64,000 bases of DNA, from contig OX459095.1 in assembly GCA_949775045.1 (NCBI GenBank), positions 30,035,064-30,099,063 of the forward strand. The letters run 5' to 3'. The position numbers and the translations under genes were made by a program. Shown in pieces: positions 22,401-34,400 of the stretch. Source of the DNA: Metridium senile. Its lineage: Eukaryota > Cnidaria > Anthozoa > Actiniaria > Metridiidae. The notes below the pieces were generated by a model. That model was given only the letters and a program-made list of their open reading frames with translations. It did no database searches and was not told the origin of the DNA. Position 1 is the stretch's first letter, and every line of letters starts with the position of its first letter.

Positions 22401-25400
22401 GCTGTAGACTTGTATATTGAAAGTGATGCCAGCCTATCGGGCTGGGGGGCTTGTTGCAATAGCAGTGAGACCGGCGGTCTTTGGTCTCGTGTAGAAGCTA
22501 GTTATCACATAAACTATCTAGAAACCCTGGCTGCGTTTTTTTCTCTGAAATGCTTCGCAAGTAATGCTAGAGGCAAGCATGTCCAACTAAAGCTCGATAA
22601 TACTACAGCGGTATTTTATATGAATAACATGGGTGGCATACGATCGCCCTCGTTAAATCGTCTGGCTAGGGAGATTTGGACATGGTGCATATCCAAGGAC
22701 ATTTGGGTGTCGGCTGTTCACGTGCCTGGCGTGGATAACGACATAGCGGATTTTAGGTCACGCCATTTCAGTATTAATACTGAGTGGAGTTTGCACCCAA
22801 GTGTCTTTGAGTGGCTATGTCAGCGGACTTTTGAGCCTGACATTGATTTATTTGCGTCCAGGCTGAACGCGAAAGTGACTAGGTTCGTGTCCTGGTCACC
22901 AGATCCGTTTGCTTTTGCATGCGATGCATTTTCATTAGATTGGAGTAATTTTGAACCGTATGCTTTTCCTCCTTTCAGCCTGATCCCAAGAGTGCTGACT
23001 TATTTACGATTACACAGTGTTCAGAAGTTCCTCCTTGTAACTCCAGTGTGGCCATCGCAGGCGTGGTACCCAGCTGTGCTTCGGATGTTAATAGATCGTC
23101 CAATTCTCCTGCCAAGGTGGCCGAACCTTCTGCAGCTGCCCCATTCGTGTCAACTGCACCCGCTACGAGATCAAATTCAACTTGCCGCTTGGACGCTGTC
23201 AGGAACAGACTGTGCACCCAGGGAGTTTGTCGAAGGGCAACCGAGGTCATCTGTGAATCTTGGACCAAGGGAACGAGGAAACAGTACGAGCCTGCGTGGT
23301 CCAAATGGGAGAGCTGGTGTAGTGAACGGTTGGTTGATCCTTTTCAAGCAGCTGTGAACATTTTTCTGAATTTCCTGAACCATCTGTATGAAGACGGAAA
23401 GGCTTATAGCACGATAAATACTTACCGTTCTGCAGTATCTAGTACTATAGAAGCAGTCACAGGAAAGCAGGTTGGATGTCATCATCTGGTGTCAAGATTT
23501 ATGAAAGGGGTGTTTGTTGGCCGACCCCCTCAATCTAAGTACTCTACAGCATGGGACGTAAGCCAAGTAACAGAGTACTTACAGACTCTGTGCCCATTAT
23601 CAGGCTTATCATTAAAGGAACTGACATTGAAAGTAGTTACACTGTTAGCGTTAGTGTCAGCTCAGAGATGCCAATCTCTTCATTTTCTGAACTTAAATAA
23701 TATGTCTGTTATGGAAAAGCAAATTGTTTTTGTTATTAAGGATCGCGTGAAAACATCACGCCCAGGAAAGGACCACCAAAGGATTGTTATTAGTAGTTTT
23801 TCTGACGATATACGTCTGTGTCCTTTCACTCATTTAAAAGAATACCTTAAAAGAACTGAGTCTTTAAGGTCTAATAATGATTATTTATTCATTTCATATT
23901 GTAAACCTTACAAAGAGGTGTGTTCTAGTTCTATTGCCAGATGGCTAAAAACTGTTTTATCGCTTTCGAATATAGACACTACAATATTCAAGGCGCATAG
24001 TTATCGAAGCGCAGTAGCCTCTAAAGCGCTACTTAAGGGAGCTTCTGTCTCAGATATAATGAAACTGGCAGACTGGTCGAGAGTTTCGACATTTAATAAA
24101 TATTATCGAAAACCTATTATTGGTCGTAATACGACAAGTAACGTTGTTTTGTTATAGTTAGTCACCAAATAAAAAGTGTCGTTGCTGCGAGCCTTGGTGT
24201 CATTGCATCTATTTTGATGTTAATTTATTTGACATCGAGCTTTGAACACGCATAATGAGGTCATAATTTGGAGTATGGTGAAAGAGAATTTTAAATTAGA
24301 CAAGAGGTACACTTACCTTGCAGGATAATTGTAATTCTCTGAGCCATACGGAACATTATGACATATTTTCCCTCCCATTTATTTTTCATTTCACGCGTCT
24401 GTTACCCTCCCTTTGTTCTTCGATGTCAAATATGATATGCGGTCTTGCACGAAAGAAGAAGAGGACGAGCCTTGCTGGTCACTGTCTTTTTATACCATGT
24501 TAATTTGCATAACAATGGTACTTTGAAACGTGGTATTGCGCATGCGCAAAGGAGATACGCATTATGAGGTCATAATGTTCCGTATGGCTCAGAGAATTAC
24601 AATTATCCTGCAAGGTAAGTGTACCTCTTGTCTAATTTAAAATTTTTCTTAAGCTCATCGAAAATGCGAGATATTTTCAGTTAGAAAAACGTATTTCCGC
24701 CATCTTTGTTTTATGTTGCCATAAAGACACCAATTGATTTGAAATTGACATAAATCCAACATTCCATCTATGCTTTGTATCTGGTGCAAAATATATATTG
24801 ATCAGACCAGGGAAAGTTGATCATTTCGCTAAATGAAAATGGGAAGTGTGGTCAATAAAAAACTACTGGGAAACACCTTAAGATATATTTTAAAATTCAT
24901 GAATAATAAATGACCTATTAGTCCAATCATGGTTGTCCATTGTGGTCACATGTACAAACCTTTAAATCCCAATAAAGGATTCATTTGATGTTTCATGCAT
25001 CAGTTTCATTAACTTTGATAAAGATCTGATGAATAAAACATCTAATCTGTATCAAAGTTAATAGGGTGATGGCACAAACACCAGCAAAGGTGGCGGTTTG
25101 CCGGTTTTTCAAACCATCTCACTTTCCTAGCAGCCTCCTACTGTACCTTACAAGACCTCTTTCAAATGTAGGATGGCAAGAGTGACACAGTGCGCATGAT
25201 CATAATGTAATGATCACGTCATTACTAGAAATGTGCATTAATCTTGGACTTTAATTTTCTTCAATAACTAATTTGTAAATGAGTTTTAAATAAATGTTGG
25301 GATCGGATTTGAAATGTCACATAAAATATTCGCGACGATCTTGATGGGCTTTTAAATGCCCATAAAGGTCTCCCGCTCATATTTTATTACGTAATTATTT

Positions 25401-28400
25401 TATTACTTAAATTGTCAAAATAAACTTCATAAATAATAACTATCTTGAATGTATGTACATGCTATATATCTCAAGGAGATTTTGATGAACATAGTATGAA
25501 TGGTCATGGCTAATTTTCATTGTATATTTAATTAGATACTTATACGAGAACAAACTCACAAGCGCACCAGTTGGACTATTTCAACATGTTCCTCGTTTGA
25601 TTTATGTGTAAGTAATTTAAGTTCACTCAGTTTATAGACCAAAACGTATTATTCGGACAAAAACGTATTCAGCTTTGCATCAAGCATGTATGATCATACC
25701 ATCCTATTCTATCCAAAGCAAAGCTTACACATATTTTGAAAGTTTACACTCAAGGGACATTGATGTTGTTTCCGTCAAAAATCGTTTTGTCGTGCAACGC
25801 ACTTTCAAAAGAATTTCGATATGTTTTAGGGGTGTTTTAAACAATCACAAAGAGCCCACATGCATGATACTTTTAGTATATACTGAATGCACACTCTACA
25901 GTGATAACTGTCAAAATTTGAGACTATACTTGAGACTGCGTTTCTTGGCGGTCAGCCGATTATCAATAGGGAAATGAATAATGGCGCTTCTCCCTTCTTT
26001 TCTCTCAATCTTCATCTCTCTCTCTTTCTCAGTTCATTTGAGATTCCGCAGAGTGCGGTAAGTGTGTTGTTGATGAGTACTTCTATTTACAGATCACTGA
26101 GCAAGAACCAAATTACATTCCTACCAGTAAACCTCTTCGTCAACAACGGTCAGCTTACAAAGTTGTAAGTTTATTGTTATCTGTTTATATTGTTTCTGAA
26201 GAATAATAGCTTATCACTATCTTCTTAATTCTACTCTATTATAAAATAGGAATTTTAACTTTTTTAGATATCTCGACAATAATAAATTATCGTGGCTCAG
26301 TAACGACACATTCACTGGTTTAAGGAATCTACAATACCTGTAAGTAGTCTAAAGATATAAAACTCTCTAATATAAAATATAGTTATTTATCAAAATAAAC
26401 TTCATAAATAATAACTTTCAAACTGACTCATTAATATCTAACGAACTGTTAAGCCAACCAGATTATCTAATTTGATACTTGCATGCCGGTGAATTTGGAA
26501 ACTCAGTGCAACACATGGGTTTACTGAAGAAGTTATTTATCATTGTGTTCTTAATTATACTATATTTAAAAATAAAAATTTTATTTTTTTAGATATCTCT
26601 ACAATAATAAATTATCAAGGCTCAGTAACGACACATTCACTGGTTTAACAAATCTACACTACCTGTAAGTATTTTAAAGATAAGATGTTTCCTAGAAGAT
26701 TTATTATGACCACACTTCCAATTTTCATTTAGCAAATTGATCAACTTTCCCTGATCTGATCAAGATGTATTTTGCACCAGATACAAAACATAGATTGAAG
26801 TTTGGATTGATGTCAATTTTCAACTCAATCGGTGTTGCTATGACAACTTAAATTGACGCAAAACAAAGATGGTGGATATAGGTTTTTCCTCCCGCATTTT
26901 CGTTGAGCTTCAGAAAAATGACTATATAGGTGATAAACTTCACATTCATTCGCTATTATTCTGAACATAGTTAGGTTGTTTGATTAGAGCGATTTCAAAT
27001 AAATCGAAAAAAAGAATGTTTTTGCAAATTATTCAAAATCGCTCTAATCAAACATTCTAATTAATGTTTGATTAACAGTGCATGAGGTTGACGTTTAATA
27101 CATATATAGTCATTTTTCTGAAGCTCATCGAAAATGCGAGATATTTCAAAAAAACTTATTTCCGCCATGTTTGTTTTATGTTGCCATAGCGACACCAATT
27201 GAATTGAAATTGACATAAATCAAAAATTCCATCTATGCTTTGTATTTGGTGCAAAATATATATTGATCAGACCAGGGAAAGTTGATCATCTCGCTAAATG
27301 AAAATGGGAAGTATGGTCAAAACTACTTGGAAACACCTTAAGATATATTTTTAAATTCATGAATAAACAGACCTTTAAATCCCAATAAAGGATTGATGTT
27401 TTATACATCAGTTTCATTACCTTTGATAAAGATCTGATGAATAAAACATCCAATCTGTATCAAAGTTAATAGTGCTGATGGCACAAACACCAGCTAAGGT
27501 CTCATCTCATCATCGACCTTTGGCGGTTTTTCAAACCATCTCACTTTCCTAGCAGCCTCCTACTGTACCTTACAAGACCTCTTTCAAATGTAGGATGTCA
27601 AGAGTGACACAGTGCGCATGATCATAATGTAATGATCACGTCATTACTAGAAATGTGCATTAATCTTGGACTTTTCTTCAATAACTAATTAGTAAATGAG
27701 TTTTAAGTGAATGTTGGGATTTGATAAGTCACATAAAATATTCGCGTCCGATCTTTATGGGTTTAAAAAGGCTCGCCTGCGGCTCGCCTTTTTAAATGCC
27801 CATAAAGGTCTCCCGCTCATATTTTATTACGTAATTATTTTATTACGTAAATTGTCAAAATAAACTTCATAAATAATAACTATCTTAAATGTATGTACAT
27901 GCTATATATCTCAAGGAGATTTTGATGAACATAGTATGAATGGTCATGGCTAATTTTCATTGTATACACCTAATCCAAAAAACGTTGTCGGGTCCGCCGC
28001 ACAGTCCTCGCGCCAAGACCGTGAAGGAAAACACAGTGAATATTTTGATGAGAGTGATAAAACAAGAAAATAAAAGTAGGCACAACACTATTTCGTTGAA
28101 AAAAGTACCACACTAGAGTGTGAACATGCAAATAAATTAATTACTGATTAGATATAACCAATATCTTTCACAGTCTTGACGCGAGGACTGTGCGGCGGAC
28201 CAGACAACGTTTTTTGGATTAGGTGTATCTAATTAGATACTTATACGAGAACGAACTCACAAGCGTACCAGTTGGACTATTTCAACATGTTCCTCGTTTG
28301 ATTTATGTGTAAGTAATTTAAGTTCACTCAGTTTATAGACCAAAACGTATTATTCGGACAAAAACGTATTCAGCTTTGCATCAAGCATGTATGATCATAC

Positions 28401-31400
28401 CATCCTATTCTATCCAAAGCAAAGCTTACACATATTTTGAAAGTTTACACTCAAGGAACATTGATGTCGTTTCCATCAAAAGTCGTTGTGTCGTGCAACG
28501 CACTTTCAAAAGAATTTCGATATGTTTTAGGGGTATTCTTGAACGTTCACAAAGAGCACACATGCATGATACTTTTAATATATACTGAATGCACACTCTA
28601 AGATGATAACTGCCAAAATTTGAAACTGTACTTGAGCCTGCGTTCGTTGGCGGTCAGCCGATTTGCAATAGGAAAATGAATCTCTCTCTTTCTCAGTTCA
28701 TTTGAGATTCCGCAGTGTGTTTAGTAAGTGTGTTACTGATGAGTATTTGTATTTACAGATCACTGAACAAGAACCAAATTACATTCCTACCAGTAAACCT
28801 CTTCCTCAACAACAGTCAGCTTACATATCTGTAAGTTTATTGTTATCTGTTTATATTGTTTATGAAGAATAATTCTCAAACTTATTAATAATTCATGAGG
28901 TAATCAGCCAACTAGGTGTCTCGAATTAGATCACATGATGAACTTTGAAACCCCGGAAAGTCCGCTCCAAAGTACTTTGAAATCATTTCAAAGTCCGCTC
29001 CAAAGTACTTTGAAATCATTTCAAAGTCCTCCGTACTTGGAAATGACTTAATATACTTTGGTAACGCTTTATATAGTGACACTTAGAAATATTAGCCCAG
29101 AAAAAACATAGTACCTTATTTAACTTTACTTTTTAAAGGATTAAAAGACTCTTGAAATATTTTCATGGTAACCAGTAGCGAGACTCGAACTTCTAACCAC
29201 TAACTTACTAATTCCAGAAGTTCATAACCAGAAGTGTCCATCTTCATTGTTAACCTATTCCATATCATAAAGATGTAGAAGTTATTTTTAGAGCGTAATC
29301 TGATTGGTTGAATTGACGAGGGTGAGATGGCGTGACAGTCAAAAAATTGCGTCCGGCGTTGAAAGTTCACAAATAACATTCATAGACGAAAACTTAATTC
29401 CAAATGTTGTAGAGAACAGAAGTACAAACGAAGACGACTTTTCTACGTCTGAAGAAAGAAATGAGAGTGAAACGGAAACATTTTCAGATAGTTCAGATAG
29501 TTCAGACGAAGAAGTTGATATTGGGTCCGAAAGGGCGGAGAAAGCGACGACAAAATAAGAGATTGCAGGTTGAGGAAAAGAAATTATGTGATATGGTGGA
29601 TAACGTAAGCTCTGTGTTCGACAACAAAAAGATAGTCGAAAGATTGAAAGAGAAAATTGTTGAATGCCAAGATGAACGTGGACTCGATATTTACAAGCAG
29701 TGTTTGGACAAGATTCCATCGTTGATTTCGCTAATTGCAACTAATCTCAGAATAAAATGTATCGAAATTATCCGTAAAAAAAGAAATTAAAAAAGCCGAC
29801 AAGAAGGCGGAACTATGTTTGTCATGGGCCAGATATTTGGATTGTTTCAAACCTGGAAGAAATAGTAAAGAAAGAGAACAAATAGTCGATCTTAATTTGA
29901 AGTCTTTCAGCGCCGCAGAAATTCACAATCAATTTTAATGTTTTGCAATGTATTTCCCTTGCCATTGTTCAGATTTGACAGCTACCCGTGAATTCCTGTC
30001 TATCACGCGTAAACTTGCAACGTTTGAATAAAACCCGATTGTCCGCCGTTGCAAGTTTACGCGTGATAGACAGGAATTCACGGGTAGGTGTGAAATCTGA
30101 ACAATCGCGAGGGAAATACATTGCACAACAACAAACGACAAGAACTCAGTGCAAAGCCTACCAAAATAAACGTCGGCTTTTGATACCCTTAGAGTAATAT
30201 CAACCGAAATGAAAAGTTACAGTGAAAGAATATAGTCTAACGAAGCTCTCAAGCAAGTTATAAAAAAAATTCAACGTCGGATATCAAATCGATAATTCCC
30301 TTTTCATGGAAGCAGGAGACAGAAACGCTTTGAATGCAATCATCAGCTGGTCGCTCCAGCTTTGGCTTTGGGACGTACCATATTTCGCATCTCTGACTGC
30401 AAACTATTTCGTTGGGAGAACGAACGATCTTTAGTGATTTGGGGAAATAACCCAACTGGCTTTCTATGTTTTTGTAGTGTGTATCTCCTAGACCTCTACA
30501 AAGGACATGGTTCTTTTCTGTAGCTAAACGTACTACATCATTAACAATACAGTCTGGACTATCGTGACTTAGTTTCCCTTCTGCTATAACATCTACGAGG
30601 TTAATAAGACTCAGCTTTCAGATGCCATTTGCCCAAATAATTAGCTTAACAGGTTTAAACGGACCAGCGACATCGTTCCAGCTAAATTTGTGCTCTATTA
30701 CAAGAAACGATGCCTCGTTTTGTGCAGTTGTGACTATACATTCGCATTGACATAATCAGGCCAATCGTCCCGTTCTTGTAGTGATTTGGAAATGCCTTCA
30801 AACTTTTCTTTTGCTACTGCTACTTGCAAACTATCAGCCTCTTTAGCCGCTATATTTTGTTTTGCTTTTTCTGCTAAACAACGGAGCAATTTCTCCCTTT
30901 TTACACTGACATTTGCCGTCACCGGCGACGCCATTCGTTGCTGGTTGCCTCGCCTGTCACGCTAATGATCACGCTGAGCGTGTAAATCTAAAAATAACTT
31001 CTACATCTTTATGATAGGGAATAGGTTAACAATGAAGATGGACACTTCTGGTTATAAACTTCTGCTAATTCCTATTGCTTAACATTAAGCCACAAGCTAA
31101 TTCGTTCACCAGAACGGAATGTTTTAAACTGTTATAGAAATTATGCGCCCTCGGGACTTCCACAAATTTTCCCTCGGTATTCGGGGAAATTTAATCACTA
31201 ATTACTTTGTAATACCATGATCACCGAGGAAATAAGGAAGAAAAAATGTTTTTCAATTCGATGTTCGGGTTTCTAAGTCAAGAAAGCGTGAACAACTTTG
31301 TTTTCTATTTTCGGTTTATCGTAGTGCGCAGGCGCAGATTCGGAAAACACTTGCAACAAGGAAACCATGTTAGTGATAATGTATGTAGAACACTCCCACA

Positions 31401-34400
31401 AGTGTTAGAGTATGGACTTGTGTGTAGTACAGGGTCCTTTATGTTAAAAATTTCCAACTGGGTCGAAGCGATCCAGGAATGGTCTCGATGATTGTTATGA
31501 TGAGGGACCATTGGGGGATAGTCTCCTAAATTTCCCTCATGCATACAACATGAGGGAAATTTAGAAGACAAAGAAATCCTATGTCTTTTACTAAATTTCC
31601 CTTGCATAAATTAAATACAGGGAAATTTAGTAAAAGACAAAGTATATGGCGTAGAAACCCAATTTTGCCTCCACTACATATAGTTAACTAGACGCCCGTT
31701 TGGCGTGTACTCGCTGCGAGACGAAGAGACGTAGTGGTCTCGTAATCCGCCAGCCGATTGTTTTATTTACTTTTTTCACGGGTTCGAGTAGCATGACAAT
31801 TACACACTACTAATCTACTCTTATAGTAAACAAACTTTGCATAACGAGATATTTTGTAATAGTGTTTACTGATATAATAGAATCATATGTTACATTTACA
31901 CCAAATAACATAGCATTATCTATATATTACAGTCATCAAGTGAGCTTATAAATTCTGACAGTTTACAACAAAAACATGATGAGATCACTATGATTGATAG
32001 GACGAAGAAATTGACGAAATATACAAATTGACTTTAGAATGCCTTCTTCTATGGTCCAATACAGAATTAATATAATAAAAATAATTACTATGTTTACCAT
32101 AAGAAGTCCTATTATTGGTAAGATACTGTAGTTCAAGCCTAGTTTTCTTTCGAGCACTGTTTGGTCGCCTGGCAGCTTTCCCAATCCGGCAGACATTGTT
32201 GATTCCTTCGAGGTTATCGTGTCAAAACTGTGCTTGGATTCTGCATCTTTTGTGCTCTCCCATCCTTTTAAGTGATTATATTTCGTATTTGTCATGGAGT
32301 TGTTTGGCAGTCGAGTCACATTTTCAGTACGTTTAGTCAGTATTAAAGCTTATTTGATTCCCATAATTTCCAATAGTATTCCTATAGATTTCTTTGATCA
32401 GATGGCGAAACGACCCGTTCCGAAATATACGCTCGAAACAATCTTTTAGCGTGAGTCTATCGCCAACGGCGTGTGTATTTGTATGAAGATCGAGCGTTGG
32501 AAATACTTCTCTTGCTTTTCTAGCCATGTTTTGAGCAACGTAGTGAGTCGAGGTAAACCAGCGGTACACATTACGTAATGCTATCACAGCACACGTGGTT
32601 GCCGATTTGTGATTGGTTAAAAACTCGACATTGACGAAAAAGAACCACGAAACGGACTGCATTTTATACCTCGCTTGCTGACGCAGCGAGTAATAACACC
32701 ACACAACACTTGACGCATGGGCTGGTTGGTCAGCCTGGCCCACGATAACACATTTTATTGAATAATTCAAAGATAATATCTATCATAACAAAATCTAAAC
32801 ATTATAGCCAGTCACGAAAACCCAAAAACCACTTTGTGGAAAAATAGGAACGTGAACCCCCTACAATTGCTATAATGCTTACCTTTGGGGTTTTAAGGTT
32901 TACATGGCGAAAAAACAACAATACAGTGTCTTCCATTGAGAATCTAAGCATCTGCTATATATAAATTATAGTGAAAACTTAAGCTAAATAAGTACACAGC
33001 GCGAGGCTGACCGTAGAATGACTATCACTACGGCCAACACCCTATATATACACTCTATTACACAAGGGACTAGACGCTCTACACGCATGCACGGACTAAC
33101 TAGACTCCGTGCCGGCAAAATATTAATTTATGTCAATCTCGATTGTCACAAATTACATATTTTGCCTCCACACTTTGCAGTGTCTCATATATGTGGTTGC
33201 AATTTTTAATTGAAGTAATAAGAAGGACCAAACCAATTTATTTGCCGGAAACAAGAGAATTAAAAGGACATTAATAGTAGGCATACTGATGACTGTCAAT
33301 ATTATTAAATTTATGAGAAGGCCCCACGTGGAATGGGTCTCTTGCATGAATAACATCTTCTGCTTGGAAATTAGGCTCTGAGAATCTATGTCAATAGAGA
33401 GATCATTTAGAACAGATAAATCATAAAGATCTGAAACCATATTAGGTTATGTATTACGCCCTACCGAAAACATAGTAACATCATAAGCATTATCAATGTA
33501 CCACAAAACTTGGAAGAATTCTCTATAAATAGAAGTCCAATTAAGCCTCTACATACTTACACCAATTCTGACAATATATACTTTACCAATGAAATCGATA
33601 GGCTATCACAGCATTTATTTGGAACAGAGTTGATAACTGAATAGGCCAATTGAATATTATTGGATACGCCATCAAAAGTTAGAATATTATCTTTCCAAAA
33701 TTCTAGTTACGGAAAAACCAGCAATAAACTCATTAATATATAGTTATGAAGTCACCTTCAGTTGTTAATATATTTGATGTAATTAATTAGTGTCTCTATT
33801 TTATGTGTATAGCAAATCACTCTTTTTATGCTATCGCTGAACAGACGGATATAATTAAATAAATATAATACACAAGTAAACACCTGTCACAACTATATGC
33901 TTCAACTGAAATAGTCTTTATAAAAAAAAACATATATGCTTATATAAACTAATAATTCCCCAAAGAATTCATAAACAAGCAAGAGTTAATGGGGGGCGGA
34001 TTTGTTATTCTTACCAACAAAGGGTGAAGCTGCAAATATATGGTAGGAATTTTGTCACAGTAAATAAAATATATAGAATATTAACTAGAGGTGAATGATG
34101 TCTAACATCCTTTGAAAGGCATTGCGTAGTATACTTCTAACATAGGAATCGGATTTAAATTCGGGCTATATCTAGAAAAAACATATCGCTGACTGAGAAT
34201 TATTAACAAAATCAGTATATTTATAAAGAAAAAGAACAACCAATATACAGACTGATCTGCTCCTGAATTCTCTCAAACGCCTCTCGGTTTACATGAGCGC
34301 GTGCATGTGATGGCACAAAAGATGTACTTCATTTTTTAAACAACCAAAAGGGCATATGTAATAAGGTAAAACAATCAACCAAAAATCTGAAGATTTGGAC

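Larger units (their letters stand above)
19930..24641 (+). mobile_element. DIRS-type tyrosine-recombinase retrotransposon
   Basis: About 4.7 kb. It has 131-bp inverted terminal repeats, unequal outer tips, an internal complementary region (ICR) joining the complements of both tips, and overlapping gag-like, RT-RNase H-methyltransferase and tyrosine-recombinase ORFs. DIRS elements are thought to replicate through a circle formed on the ICR and to integrate by recombination, without integrase or target duplication. Comparison with the DIRS-free foldback copy places the crossover at ATT: 19927-19929 on the left, 24642-24644 on the right, one ATT at 27112-27114 in the empty site. One frameshift separates RT from RNase H. 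Confidence 0.92.
19296..24877. mobile_element. TTAA-flanked foldback element (GGTGTTTCCCAG ends), split by DIRS
   Basis: The ends GGTGTTTCCCAG and its complement CTGGGAAACACC are flanked by TTAA (19292-19295, 24878-24881). Empty introns at the same point read tctctttaagatata (for example 39163-39177), confirming TTAA as the target. Without the DIRS it would be about 0.87 kb. A second copy without DIRS lies at 26684-27337. Confidence 0.85.
29215..31064. mobile_element. 1.85-kb terminal-inverted-repeat element with 8-bp target duplication
   Basis: Inverted ends begin (C)AGAAGTTYATAACCAGAAGT and stay complementary for about 80 bp. CTAATTCC flanks both sides (29208-29215, 31065-31072). Target length and CAG start are compatible with hAT- or P-like elements. 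The interior has small open frames on both strands and an internal hairpin at 29940-30127 but no complete transposase. Confidence 0.75.

Noticed and set aside
29168..29215. tRNA-like T-arm on the minus strand (agttcgagtctcgct)
   Set aside because: Only the T-arm resembles a tRNA; no D-arm, anticodon arm or matching acceptor could be built. At most it is a tRNA-derived SINE trace.
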